Shown: positions 40,204 through 48,666 of the stretch, one piece after another | Numbering within the stretch: the stretch's first letter is position 1 | Layout of the letters: every line of letters starts with the position of its first letter | Assembly: GCA_036380715.1 (NCBI GenBank) | Contig: DASVEF010000109.1 | Location: 1 to 64,000, forward strand | From: UBA5704 sp036380715 | GTDB lineage: Bacteria > Acidobacteriota > Thermoanaerobaculia > Multivoradales > UBA5704 | Length of the DNA: 64,000 bases | Reading direction: 5' to 3' | Notes under the pieces: model-generated | Told to the model about the DNA's origin: nothing | Database searches by the model: none | Seen by the model: the letters and a program-made list of their open reading frames with translations, nothing else | Position numbers and translations under genes: made by a program

Positions 40204-41061
40204 CCCGTGGAAGATCTCGGCCAGCCGCTCGATGCCGTCCACCAGGCGCGGGCCGGGACGGCTGAAGCAGCCGTTGGCGTCCACCGGGTAGACCCGCCCT
40301 TCGCGTACGGCGCGCAGCGCCTGCCACTCCGGCCGGCCGGCGATGAGCTCGATCTGGGCGCGGGCTCCGGCTTCGTCGAACCCGCAGGGCATGACGACGA
40401 GGACGCCCGGGTCGGCCTCCCGGACCTGGTCCCAGGTCAAGCGGCGCGAAGGGTCTCCCGGCCGCGCGACGGCGTCGATCCCTCCCGCCCGCTCGATCAT
40501 CTCGGGAACCCAATGCCCGCCCGCGAACGGGGGATCGAGCCATTCGAGCGCCAGGACCCGCGGCCGGGGCCGTCCCGCGACGCGGAGCTCCACCGCTGTG
40601 AGGCGCGTCTCCAGCTCGATGACCAGCGCCTCAGCCTGATCCAGGCGCCTGATCGTCCCGCCGACCTGGAGGATCTCGGCGAAGACATCGTCCAGGGTCT
40701 CCGGATCGAGCGATAGGACCACGGGACAGCGGGGGAGGGGACGGACGGCGCCGTCGACTTGTCCGGTGCTGACCGCGCAGACCGGGCAGAGCTTCTGAGT
40801 GACGATCAGGTCCGGGTCGAGCTCCGCGATCCGCGCCTCGTCGAGGGTGTAGAGACTGAGGCCGCTCCCCACCTGGGCGGAGACCGCCTGGTCGACCTCC
40901 GCGGCGCTCATCCCAGGCGTGAGCGCGCTCCCCGTGAGGATCGGCCGGCGCCGGGCCTCCTCCGGAAAGTCGCACTCATGGCTCACCCCCACGACCTGCT
41001 CCCCGGCGCCGAGGGCGAAGAGGATCTCGGTGCCGTTGGGGACCAGGGAGATGATGCGCAT
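40135..41061 (-). CDS. BtuF-like cobalamin/iron-siderophore-type binding protein, no signal peptide
   Basis: The 308-residue product is a periplasmic-binding-protein (class III) fold: MRIISLVPNGTEILFALGAGEQVVGVSHECDFP, ELDPDLIVTQ, PRVLALEWLDPPFAGGHWVPEMIERAGG and VREADPGVLVVMPCGFD. This resembles the cobalamin-binding BtuF/HutX-like group, many of whose members also lack a signal peptide. It has no ABC partner nearby. The last 20 or so residues (from PQPLSRRERGE) are encoded by the REP-like palindrome, so the C-terminus was probably extended by repeat insertion. Ligand assignment is tentative. Confidence 0.85.
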   Translation of the reverse strand: MRIISLVPNGTEILFALGAGEQVVGVSHECDFPEEARRRPILTGSALTPGMSAAEVDQAVSAQVGSGLSLYTLDEARIAELDPDLIVTQKLCPVCAVSTGQVDGAVRPLPRCPVVLSLDPETLDDVFAEILQVGGTIRRLDQAEALVIELETRLTAVELRVAGRPRPRVLALEWLDPPFAGGHWVPEMIERAGGIDAVARPGDPSRRLTWDQVREADPGVLVVMPCGFDEAGARAQIELIAGRPEWQALRAVREGRVYPVDANGCFSRPGPRLVDGIERLAEIFHGPSPQPLSRRERGEIQQTDAGSS

Positions 41062-41106
41062 GGGGGGAGTCTATCAGCCCCCTCCCCGGCCCTCCCCGCC
41101 CAAGAT

Positions 41107-41248
41107 CCTCACCCCCTCGGTCCCCCTCTCCCATCGCCCTCCCCCCAACCGGGAGAGGGGGAAGAAAAGCAAATTAGCTTTTGGCAGGGTTCCCCCTCTC
41201 CCGGGCGGGCGTGAGTGCGGGGGGGAGAGGGGGTTAGGGGGTGAGGGC
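41107..41248. repeat. Long REP-like element, copy E
   Basis: The element is bounded by CCTCACCCC at the left and GGGGGTGAGGG at the right, with two internal CCCCCTCTCCC/GGGAGAGGGG hairpins and the conserved core GGGCGGGCGTGAGTGCG. It is closely similar to the copies at 45408 and 60830 (inverted). It touches the stop codon of kup and follows the BtuF-like gene start. Confidence 0.85.
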
Positions 41249-43180
41249 TCAGATCTCCACCTGCATGCCGATCTCGATAACGCGGTTGGGGGGGAGGTGG
41301 AAGAACTGCGTCGCCACCTGCGCATTGCGCGTCATGAAAATGAACAGGGCGTCGAGAAGGCGGCCGAGAAGTGGCTTGCGACGGGGGATCACCGCGTTCC
41401 GGCTCAGGATGTAGGTTGCGTTGCCCGGATCGATCGCGAGGCCCTGCCGTTGCAGGCCGCGGAGCACCTGGGGCACATCGGGATCCTCCATGAAGCCGTA
41501 GCGGGCGATCACGCGGTAGAGATCGGGGCGCAGCTCCTCGACCACGGTCCGCCCGGTCTCGGTCACGTGGGGGATCTCCTCGGTCGCGATGGTCAGAAAA
41601 ACATTGCGCTCGTGGACCACCTTGTTGTGCTTGAGGTTGTGGAGAAGGGCCGCGGGAATCCCGGTCGCCTGGCCGGTCAGGAAGATGGCCGTCCCGGGCA
41701 CGCGGGTGATCCCCCGGCGCTCGATGTCCTGGAAGACGAGCTCGGGGGAGAGGGCAGCTTCGGCAAGCCGGGCCGACAGCGCGTTGCGCCCGCGGCGCCA
41801 ACTGGCGAAGAGGACGAAGATCACCGCGGCGACGGCGAGCGGAAACCATCCACCCTGCGCCACCTTGACGATATTGGCGCCGAAGAACGCGATGTCCACG
41901 ACGAGGAACGCCGCCGTGACGCTCGCCGCCGTCCAGAGCTTCCATCCCCACAGGTTCCTGGCCACGACGAAGGCGAGGAGCGTGGTGATGATCATCGTCG
42001 TCGTCACCGCGACGCCGTAGGCCGCCGCGAGGTTGCTCGAGGTGCGGAATCCGACCACCAGGAGGATTGTCGAGATCATCAGTCCCCAGTTGGCGGCCGG
42101 AACATAGATCTGGCCGATCTCGCTGGCGGAGGTGTGAACGATCTCCATCCGCGGCGCGTAGCCGAGCTGGACCGTCTGCCGCATCAGCGAGAACACCCCG
42201 GTGATCACCGCCTGCGAGGCGATGGCCGTGGCGAAGGTCGCCAGGATCACGAGCGGGTAGAGGGCCCAGTCGGGGGCCAGCCGATAGAAAGGGTTGTGCG
42301 CCGCGTCCGGATCGCGCAGCAGCAGCGCTCCCTGGCCGAAATAGTTCAGGAGCAGCGCAGGCGCGACCACCGAAAACCAATCGATCTGGATCGGGCGCTT
42401 GCCGAAGTGGCCCAGATCGGCGTAGAGCGCCTCGCCTCCGGTGGCGACGAGAAAGACCGCGCCGAGGACCAGAAAGCCCGCAACACCGTTCTTGGCAAAA
42501 AAGTGAACGGCATAGATCGGGTTGAACGCGGCGAGCACTCCCGGCTCGCGCGCGATGCTGATCACGCCCAGCAGGGCGAGGGTCAGGAACCAGACGAGGA
42601 CGACAGGGCCGAAGACCAGGCCGATCCCCGCCGTGCCTCGCCGCTGGACGAGGAAGAGAAGGATCAGAATCGCGATGGTGATCGGGATCACGTAGGCCGC
42701 GAAATGAGGCGTCGCCACCTCGAGGCCCTCGACCGCGCTCAGCACGGAGATCGCCGGGGTGATCATGCCGTCGCCGAAAAGGAGCGCGCCTCCGAAGAGA
42801 CCGAGCCCGACCAGGAGCCACTGGCGCCGGCGCTCCGTCCGGGTCGCGAGGGCCATCAGGGACAGAATGCCTCCTTCCCCGTTGTTGTCGGCGCGCAGGA
42901 CATAGACCTGGTATTTCAGGGTGACGACGATGACCAGCGTCCAGACGATCAGCGACAGGACGCCGAGGACGTTCTCGCGGCTCACCGGCACGGCGTGAGG
43001 GCCGAAGAAACACTCGCGCATCGCATACAGCGGGCTCGTTCCGATGTCGCCGTAGACGACGCCGATGGCGGTCAGGCAGAGAAGGGCGAGCCGCCGCGTT
43101 GAAGGATGCTCTCCGGCCCGAGGATGTCCTTCCGGGCTGGGTGCTGCTATGTTGAGGTCGGATTCGATGCTGGTTTCCAT
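41249..43180 (-). CDS. kup: Kup-type low-affinity potassium/proton symporter
   Basis: The 643-residue protein is of standard length for Kup (TrkD). It begins LALLCLTAIGVVYGDIGTSPLYAMRECFFG, the family hallmark. About twelve membrane helices follow, including YQVYVLRADNNGEGGILSLMAL, GDGMITPAISVLSAVEGLE and ALYADLGHFGKRPIQ. The C-terminal soluble domain (about residues 450-643) ends in the family-typical FHLPPNRVIEIGMQVEI. It imports K+ with H+. The gene is divergent from a KdpD-like sensor kinase (61-base gap), which suggests transcriptional control by that pair. Confidence 0.96.
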   Translation of the reverse strand: METSIESDLNIAAPSPEGHPRAGEHPSTRRLALLCLTAIGVVYGDIGTSPLYAMRECFFGPHAVPVSRENVLGVLSLIVWTLVIVVTLKYQVYVLRADNNGEGGILSLMALATRTERRRQWLLVGLGLFGGALLFGDGMITPAISVLSAVEGLEVATPHFAAYVIPITIAILILLFLVQRRGTAGIGLVFGPVVLVWFLTLALLGVISIAREPGVLAAFNPIYAVHFFAKNGVAGFLVLGAVFLVATGGEALYADLGHFGKRPIQIDWFSVVAPALLLNYFGQGALLLRDPDAAHNPFYRLAPDWALYPLVILATFATAIASQAVITGVFSLMRQTVQLGYAPRMEIVHTSASEIGQIYVPAANWGLMISTILLVVGFRTSSNLAAAYGVAVTTTMIITTLLAFVVARNLWGWKLWTAASVTAAFLVVDIAFFGANIVKVAQGGWFPLAVAAVIFVLFASWRRGRNALSARLAEAALSPELVFQDIERRGITRVPGTAIFLTGQATGIPAALLHNLKHNKVVHERNVFLTIATEEIPHVTETGRTVVEELRPDLYRVIARYGFMEDPDVPQVLRGLQRQGLAIDPGNATYILSRNAVIPRRKPLLGRLLDALFIFMTRNAQVATQFFHLPPNRVIEIGMQVEI

Positions 43181-43241
43181 GACTCCACGCTAAAGGTTCG
43201 GCGTAAAGAAGTCCGGAACAAGCCCGAAAGGAATTGCAAAG

Positions 43242-44744
43242 ATGGCCGCGCGCATCCTCCGGATCGCCCGGGAGCTCACGATGGCGGGGGCCGCCATCGC
43301 ACTTGCGACCGCCGCCGGCGCGCTCCTCGCGGTCAGTCCGACGACCATCGCCCTGGTGCTGTTCACCGTCGTCCTCTTCCTCGCGGCGTGGCGGGGCCTT
43401 GCATGCGGCATCCTGGCGAGCCTCCTGGCCACCGCCTGCCTGAACTTCTTCTTCCTGCCGCCGCTTCGCACGTGGCACGTCGAAGATCCGGAGAACTGGG
43501 TCTCCCTCGGCTGCCTGCTCGTCGCTTCGATCCTCGCCAGCCGGCTCGTCGCGCGCGGCCGCCGTGAGGCGGAAGAGGCGCAGGCGCGGCGCAGCGAGAT
43601 CGAAGCGCTCTATCAGCTCAGCGTCGATCTCTTCCGGGCCACGAGCCGCATCGGGAGCCTGGAAGCCGCCGCGGAAAGGGCGCTGGTGGCGAGCGGCGCC
43701 CGCGGCGGCGGAGGGCTCGTTCTGTTCGGAGAGAGCTCCTACCGGCAGCGGATCGTCTTCTGGAGCGGACCCCGGGACGACTCGATGGAGGATCTCCTCG
43801 CCGCGCCCGGGCGGCATCGCCGGACCTTCGAGTGGCCGGCGCCTATCGGCCGCGACGTGTACCTTCCCCTGCTGATCCAGGGGCGGGCGAGCGGCGTGTT
43901 CGTGGCCCGCCAGACGGACGCCACGACGAGCGCCCTGGAGAGCATCAGCACCCTGCTGGCGCTCGCCGTCGAGCGGGAGCAGCTCTTCCAGGAACAGGCG
44001 CACGTCGAGGCCCTGCGCGAGAGCGACGCGCTCAAGACCTCCCTGTTGCGTGCTGTCTCGCACGACCTGACGACGCCGCTGACCGCCATCGCGCTGCAGG
44101 CGGGACAGCTCAGGAGGAATTCAGCGCCCGCGATGCTGCCCTTGCTCGACGCGCTGGAGGAGGAGGTCGACCGGCTGCGGCGGCGCATCGACGGCCTGCT
44201 CGCCATGGCGCGCCTCGAAGCCGGAGCCTTCGCTCCCTCGAACGAGCCGACGCCCCCGGCGGACCTGTTCCGGACGGCGCGCGAAAACCTTTCGCTGATC
44301 GCCCGCTCGCGGCCGATCGTCGTCCGCGTCGAGCCCGACTGCCCCGACCTCGACGTCGATCCGTCGCTCGCCTTGGAGATCGTCGTCAACCTGGTCGAGA
44401 ACGCCCACCGGGCCTCGCCCCCCGGCCAGCCGGTCACCCTCCTCGCCCGGCGCCACTCGGCCGACGACCGCCTCGTACGGCTGGAGATCCTCGATCACGG
44501 CGCGGGCATCGCGCTGCTCTCCGGCGACAAGCCGGACGTCTCGGCCGAGCTGAGCTCCGACGTGGCGCGCCGCGGCCTCGGGCTCGAGATCGCGCAGGGA
44601 CTGGCGAGAGCCATCCATGGTACGGTCACCTTCGCGAACCGCGACGGCGGCGGAGCCGTGGCGCAGCTCGACCTCCCGGCCGCCGAGCTGGAGACGACCG
44701 GCAATCATGAACAAGAGAGGGCGATCGATCCTGGTCGTCGATGA
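43242..44744 (+). CDS. KdpD-like sensor histidine kinase lacking the N-terminal KdpD/Usp domains
   Basis: The 500-residue protein begins with a DUF4118 four-helix membrane domain (about 12-105), including CLNFFFLPPLRTWHVEDPENWV, which is diagnostic of KdpD. A coiled coil and a GAF-like domain (about 120-250) follow. HisKA has His274 in LLRAVSHDLTTPLTAI, and HATPase_c has IVVNLVENAHRASPPG and GLGLEIAQGLARAIHG. The cytoplasmic KdpD sensory and Usp domains of E. coli KdpD are missing. It is expected to sense K+ or ionic status and phosphorylate the regulator whose start overlaps its 3' end by 38 bases. No kdpFABC genes are in the window. Confidence 0.93.
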   Translation: MAARILRIARELTMAGAAIALATAAGALLAVSPTTIALVLFTVVLFLAAWRGLACGILASLLATACLNFFFLPPLRTWHVEDPENWVSLGCLLVASILASRLVARGRREAEEAQARRSEIEALYQLSVDLFRATSRIGSLEAAAERALVASGARGGGGLVLFGESSYRQRIVFWSGPRDDSMEDLLAAPGRHRRTFEWPAPIGRDVYLPLLIQGRASGVFVARQTDATTSALESISTLLALAVEREQLFQEQAHVEALRESDALKTSLLRAVSHDLTTPLTAIALQAGQLRRNSAPAMLPLLDALEEEVDRLRRRIDGLLAMARLEAGAFAPSNEPTPPADLFRTARENLSLIARSRPIVVRVEPDCPDLDVDPSLALEIVVNLVENAHRASPPGQPVTLLARRHSADDRLVRLEILDHGAGIALLSGDKPDVSAELSSDVARRGLGLEIAQGLARAIHGTVTFANRDGGGAVAQLDLPAAELETTGNHEQERAIDPGRR

Positions 44745-45390
44745 CGACCGGTCCATCCTGAGCCTGTTGACCGCCGAGCTGCGGGCGGAAGGTTACGAGA
44801 CCTTGGAAGCCACGGACGGGGACAAGGCGCTCGCCCTGCTCGCCGAGCAGCCCGACCTCATCCTGACCGACCTGGCCATGCCGGTGATGGACGGCTTCGA
44901 GCTGATCGCCCGCGTCCGCCGGCAGCAGAAGATCCCGATCGTGGTCCTCTCCGTGCGCGGCAGCGAGTCGGACAAGATCCGCGCGCTCGACCTGGGCGCC
45001 GACGACTACGTCGTCAAGCCCCCGTCCATCCCCGAGCTCCTCGCCCGCCTGCGCGCCCAGCTCAGGCGCACGGCTCCCCCCGGCGAGCTGCGGTTTCCGG
45101 ACCTGACGATCGACCTCCAGTGCAGAAAAGTGGTGCAGGGCGGCCGGGAGCTCAAGCTGACGCCGACGGAATTCGCGCTGCTGGAGCTGTTCGCGACCCA
45201 TGCGGGCAAGCCGCTGTTCTTCGAGCAGATCATCCAGAACGTCTGGCAGGGTGCGTCCGCGACCTCCAAGGACACGGTGCGCGTCCACGTCGCCTCGCTC
45301 CGCCGCAAGCTCGAGCCGGACCCCTCGAATCCGCGCTACCTCGTCTCCGAGCCGTGGATCGGGTATCGGTTCATCGCGGAGCCGTTGTAA
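44707..45390 (+). CDS. KdpE-like OmpR-family response regulator
   Basis: The 227-residue protein has a receiver domain with acidic residues in VVDDDRS, phospho-acceptor Asp55 in ILTDLAMPVMDGFELI, and conserved Thr/Ser-equivalent and Lys residues (VVLSVRG, DDYVVKPPSIPEL). A winged-helix DNA-binding domain follows (LTPTEFALLELFATHAGKPLFFEQIIQNVWQ, DTVRVHVASLRRKLEPDPSNPRYLVSEPWIGYRF). The overall similarity is to KdpE. Start ATG lies inside the kinase gene, so the pair is translationally coupled. A likely target is the divergent kup promoter. Confidence 0.94.
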   Translation: MNKRGRSILVVDDDRSILSLLTAELRAEGYETLEATDGDKALALLAEQPDLILTDLAMPVMDGFELIARVRRQQKIPIVVLSVRGSESDKIRALDLGADDYVVKPPSIPELLARLRAQLRRTAPPGELRFPDLTIDLQCRKVVQGGRELKLTPTEFALLELFATHAGKPLFFEQIIQNVWQGASATSKDTVRVHVASLRRKLEPDPSNPRYLVSEPWIGYRFIAEPL

Positions 45391-45407
45391 GGTTCCCACG
45401 GCCCGAA

Positions 45408-45550
45408 CCCTCACCCCCCTCGGTCCCCCTCTCCCATCCCCTCCCGCCCGCCGGGAGAGGGAGAGAAAGGCAAATCAGTTTTTTGGGCAGGGTTCCCCCT
45501 CTCCCGGGCGGGCGTGAGTGCGTGTGGGAGAGGGGGTTAGGGGGTGAGGG
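45408..45550. repeat. Long REP-like element, copy F
   Basis: It begins CCCTCACCCC and ends GGGGGTGAGGG and is closely similar over its whole length to the copy at 41107, with a variable centre (CAAATCAG instead of CAAATTAG). It lies between convergent genes, and its right end supplies the last codons and stop of the membrane glycosyltransferase-like gene. Confidence 0.87.
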
Positions 45551-47105
45551 TCCCCAGATCCACCACCACATACTCCGGCGAGTTGAACGGGATCACCACC
45601 CCCGGCGCCCGCACGAGCTGCATGGCGAGATTGCGGTAGGTGGGCACCTTCCACAGAGTGACCCAGCGGGCGCCGAAGCGCTCGCGGATCACGCGGGCGG
45701 GGTCCGGGTGCTGCCCCTGGACGATGCGGACGTAGAGGTCGAAGAGCCCCGGGTCCTTCACATAGAAGAAGGTCGGATCGAGCACGACCAGCGACTGGAG
45801 CTGGGGCGCGGAGTAGAAGAGGGGCGCCGAGTCGGCCCACTGCGCGGTGAAGACCCGCTCCCCGGGAAGGCCGTGCTCGCCGAGCCATTGCGCCACCTCG
45901 CGCGGCGGCGACGTCCTTCCGAAGCCCTGGGCGCGGACGACGCCGTACGTCCAGTAGCCTCCCAGGAGGATCGCGAGCCCCGCGAGGAAGGGGCCGGCCC
46001 TGGGCATCAGGCGCGGCAGCCCCTGGGCCGCCCGCTCGCGGAGCACCAGCGCCAGGGCGAGCAGCGACAGGGGAGCGCCCAGCTCGAAGAACCGCCGCAG
46101 GAAAAAGCTGCCGACGAAGAGGAAGCCGAGCGCGATCAACGCCGCCGTCACCGTGACCCGGGTGCGCAGCCGGGGATTGCCCAGGAGGAACAGGACCACG
46201 ATCGCCGGCGCGATGAAGGCGGGCCACTGATCGAACAGAACCTGCGCTTCGGGAGGCGTCAGCTCGTTGCCGATCTGCGATCGCAGCGCCGCGCTCCCAG
46301 CCGTGGACTGGAACGGCACGACGAAGTTCTGGATCCAGAACAGCCGGAAATTCTCGGGCACGTTGGGATGCACGAGCTGCCCGAGCAGCCACCCCCCCGC
46401 CGTGGCCGCCGCCGGCTGCCAGACGATCTTCCGCTCCGACGGTACGCGCGACAGGAACCCGGCGCCCGCGAAGAGCGCGGCATAGGCGATGGCGATCCAT
46501 CCGCCCGTGTGCGTCAGGCCGAACAGGGCGCAGACCGGGACCAGCACCTTCCACGACGCTCCGGCCGCGAGCAGCCCGATCACCAGGATCGAGAACCCGA
46601 TCTGCCAGATGTGCGGCCGGCACATGTCCACCCGCAGAGCGAACATCGGCCCCAGCCCCGCGACGGCAAACAGGAACCAGGGAGCCCGCGGCACCCCAAG
46701 CTTCCAGAGCACGAAGGCGAACGCCCCGACCAGGAAGACCTGGCCCAGCAGCGTGCCGAGCATCCCCGCCCGCTCCAGCGGAAGCCCGGCGAGCGGCATC
46801 AAGAGGACGTGGAACAGAGGCTCCTTGTCCGCGAAGTGGTCGAAGAAGATGGAGAAAGGGGTCCACCGGAACGACTCGATCCGGAAGTCCGACCGCATCT
46901 CCCGGGCCAGCCCCAAGTGGTAGTACTCGTCATACGACCACGGCAGGGGAGCCGCGCTCCGCATCGACATATAGAAGAGGAGGACGGCCAGCCCGGCCAG
47001 AACGAGCCCGACGGAGGAGGATAGCTGCCATCCCTTGGGCGCAACGGGAGCGGGAGCCGGTCGGGAACCCGGAGACGGCCGTTTCGGCTTGCGGGAGCGG
47101 GCCAT
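45537..47105 (-). CDS. Polytopic membrane protein, GT-C glycosyltransferase-like
   Basis: ATG 47105 gives 522 residues; the frame is open further upstream but that part overlaps palindromic repeats. A short basic N-terminus (MARSRKPKRPSPGSRPAP) precedes a first membrane helix (VGLVLAGLAVLLFYMSM). Next is a conserved-looking acidic loop SYDEYYHLGLAREM near residue 58, where GT-C enzymes place catalytic acidic residues. About ten further helices follow, and a soluble C-terminal domain starts near residue 405. A polyprenyl-linked sugar donor is plausible but unproven. The final residues (LGTLTP) are encoded by the REP-like copy F. Confidence 0.72.
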   Translation of the reverse strand: MARSRKPKRPSPGSRPAPAPVAPKGWQLSSSVGLVLAGLAVLLFYMSMRSAAPLPWSYDEYYHLGLAREMRSDFRIESFRWTPFSIFFDHFADKEPLFHVLLMPLAGLPLERAGMLGTLLGQVFLVGAFAFVLWKLGVPRAPWFLFAVAGLGPMFALRVDMCRPHIWQIGFSILVIGLLAAGASWKVLVPVCALFGLTHTGGWIAIAYAALFAGAGFLSRVPSERKIVWQPAAATAGGWLLGQLVHPNVPENFRLFWIQNFVVPFQSTAGSAALRSQIGNELTPPEAQVLFDQWPAFIAPAIVVLFLLGNPRLRTRVTVTAALIALGFLFVGSFFLRRFFELGAPLSLLALALVLRERAAQGLPRLMPRAGPFLAGLAILLGGYWTYGVVRAQGFGRTSPPREVAQWLGEHGLPGERVFTAQWADSAPLFYSAPQLQSLVVLDPTFFYVKDPGLFDLYVRIVQGQHPDPARVIRERFGARWVTLWKVPTYRNLAMQLVRAPGVVIPFNSPEYVVVDLGTLTP

Positions 47106-47242
47106 GGGCGGGATCTTACTGCGGACGGCCCGCGAGACGAGGGACAGCCGTCTCCCCGGCCATCCGCGCCGATTTTTGGCTGGGCGAGCCTCGCCCCCGC
47201 CTGGCGGAGCGTTCCCCGGGATTCCGCGGCCTGGAAAACCCG

Positions 47243-47649
47243 GGTACACCCCCGAACCCGTCAAGAAACGGCGGTAAAAGTCAGGTACCCCCCTGTACCT
47301 GCGTGGGCGATCGTCGCCCATCCAGGAATCCGCCGTTTTTTAAAGGTACGCCCCCGTACCCATCAGGTACACCCCCGTACCCGTCAAAAAAACGCCGAAA
47401 ATGTCGAGTCACCCCCCTGTACCCGACAAAAAAACCGCCGAAAAGCCGGGTACCCCCCTGTACCTCGATGGGCGAGCGTCGCCCACGCAGAAATCCGCGT
47501 TTTTCGAGAGGTACACCCCTGTACCCGAGAGGTACGGGGGTGTACCCGGCTTAAAAGGCCGCGAAAACGCTTGTGCCGGGATTTTTCGTCTTCCCGAGCG
47601 GCTGGGGAGGGCGGGGGGAGCGGCGGAAAGCCGGGTACGGGCCTGTACC
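47243..47649. repeat. Cluster of nine GGTAC-N6-GTACC palindromes with GGGCGA palindromes
   Basis: Sixteen-base units with arms GGTAC and GTACC around six mostly C bases occur at 47284, 47345, 47366, 47449, 47510, 47531 (inverted centre) and 47634. Degenerate copies are at 47243 and 47408. Two TGGGCGA/TCGCCCA hairpins (about 47304 and 47470) are each followed by a TCCGC...TTTTT stretch, forming a larger duplicated block of about 165 bp. Several reading frames cross the region but are repetitive and lack ribosome sites. The gap 47106-47997 otherwise holds no gene. Confidence 0.85.
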
Positions 47650-47773
47650 TGGGGATTCAGGGGGCTGGGAGGGTGAGAACGGCCGCTTACCGGAGTTACG
47701 AGCCGGTCAAGCTCCGCTGCCTCAATCCGACGAGCCCTTGCCCGCAGCGAGCATTGCTTCACCAGCTTCACCC

Positions 47774-47941
47774 GTGAGATTGAGCCCCCGGAGGGGGCGG
47801 CAGCACGTAGCCCGGGGCGTCAGCCCCGGGTAGCGGTATCCATTTTCTCCTGGAGTCCCGGAGGGACGGCACCTTCCACGCCCTTCTCGGGGCCCACACC
47901 CCTCGGCCTGCTGCCGCCCGGGGCTCGAAAGCCGTCACCAT
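47774..47941. repeat. Dispersed palindromic repeat (CGTAGCCCGGGG...CCCCGGG type)
   Basis: The segment contains GAGCCCCCGGAGGGGGCGGC, then a CCCGGGG/CCCCGGG hairpin around 47810-47831, and GAGTCCCGGAGGGACGGCA (from 47853), ending near CTGCCGCCCGGGGCTCGAAA. Sequence of this style is common as intergenic repeat in Planctomycetes, Verrucomicrobia and Acidobacteria. No open reading frame with a ribosome site is present. Confidence 0.65.
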
Positions 47942-47997
47942 CTCCTCTGCTCAGTTAGAATAGGCTTGGGAAGCTGACCGGTACGGAGGCGGAAACG

Positions 47998-48228
47998 ATG
48001 GATTGGCGGGAGAGAATCGCGGTAGACCCGAACATCCTGGTTGGAAAGCCTGTGGTCAAGGGGACTCGGATCTCCGTGGAGCTGGTCATCGACCTCCTGG
48101 CCCGCGGCTACAGCAAGGAACAGATCCTCGAACAGTACGACCACCTCACGGCTGACGACATCCAGGCTTGCCTGGCCTATGCGAGCGAGACCTTACGCTC
48201 GGAACGGGTCTACGCCTTTCCCCGTTGA
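47998..48228 (+). CDS. DUF433 antitoxin-like protein
   Basis: The 76-residue protein is a canonical DUF433 domain: RIAVDPNILVGKPVVKGTRISVELVIDLLARGYSKEQILEQYDHLTADDIQACLAYASE. It is a winged-helix-like fold commonly found upstream of DUF5615 (PIN-like) toxins. A GGAGG site lies eight bases before ATG. Its TGA overlaps the start of the next gene by four bases (TTGA), the usual arrangement in these pairs. Confidence 0.92.
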   Translation: MDWRERIAVDPNILVGKPVVKGTRISVELVIDLLARGYSKEQILEQYDHLTADDIQACLAYASETLRSERVYAFPR

Positions 48229-48476
48229 GCCGCGATAGCGTGCGCATCCTCGCAAACGAGAACCTCCCAGGGCCTCTCATCCGAGAGTTGCGCCGCCGGG
48301 GTCACGACGTGATCTCGGTCAAGGAGAGCATGCCGGGAGCCACGGATCGCGAGGTCCTGTAGAGAGCGCAAGAGGAAAAGCGGCTTGTGCTCACTTTCGA
48401 TAAGGACTTCGGGGAACTGGCTTATCGTTACGGTCTACCCGCCACCAGCGGTGTCATCCTGTTCCCAGGGAGCTAG
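48225..48476 (+). pseudogene. DUF5615 PIN-like toxin, interrupted by a stop codon and truncated
   Basis: Starting at TTG in the TTGA overlap, the frame encodes RILANENLPGPLIRELRRRGHDVISVKESMPGATDREVL. A TAG at 48360-48362 interrupts it. In the same frame it continues RAQEEKRLVLTFDKDFGELAYRYGLPATSGVILF before a second stop at 48476. Both halves match DUF5615, including the acidic DKDFGEL motif. The C-terminal 20-30 residues expected in the family are missing, and the end coincides with a 20-bp direct repeat. The toxin is presumably dead, leaving the DUF433 gene orphaned, unless the TAG is a sequencing error. Confidence 0.85.
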
Positions 48477-48495
48477 TGCCAGCCGTTTCGTAACG
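48476..48495 (+). repeat. 20-bp direct repeat, copy 1 (partner at 49477-49496)
   Basis: GTGCCAGCCGTTTCGTAACG here and the same sequence with one change (G for A at position 17) at 49477-49496 are 1001 bp apart. They flank the AbrB-VapC genes and mark the breakpoints of the truncated DUF5615 gene and the truncated metallohydrolase copy. Confidence 0.85.
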
Positions 48496-48630
48496 AGGGT
48501 GTTTCCCCCGGCTTCCCGTCGTGGCTCGCGCCCCTCGGCCTCCCACGCCCCGACTCGGACTCGGGTACCCAGGCCTTTGCGCCCTGCTAGATGCCTTCGC
48601 CCTCTGCGAGGCTGCCGCTCTTGCCTTCTT

Positions 48631-48659
48631 CCCTTACAATTTCTAGACTTTGGTAAGGG
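48631..48659 (+). promoter_or_regulatory. Promoter -10 within a palindromic operator for the abrB-vapC pair
   Basis: CCCTTAC (48631-48637) and GTAAGGG (48653-48659) form a perfect inverted repeat centred almost exactly on TCTAGA. A TACAAT (-10-like) overlaps the left arm. It lies immediately upstream of the antitoxin gene, the expected place for AbrB/MazE-type autoregulation. A good -35 is not visible. Confidence 0.5.
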
Positions 48660-48666
48660 GATTGAG

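Noticed and set aside
47243..47649. CRISPR array
   Set aside because: Units are short palindromes with unequal spacing and related intervening DNA; there are no unique spacers of constant length and no cas genes.
47303..47676. Plus- and minus-strand ORFs with repeated YPSGT-like and RYRGVP-like peptides
   Set aside because: The peptide repeats only reflect the GTAC palindromes; there is no ribosome site and no recognisable domain.
48385..48666. Upstream extension of the AbrB antitoxin frame
   Set aside because: The AbrB domain starts at ATG 48667, and the extension crosses the promoter palindrome.
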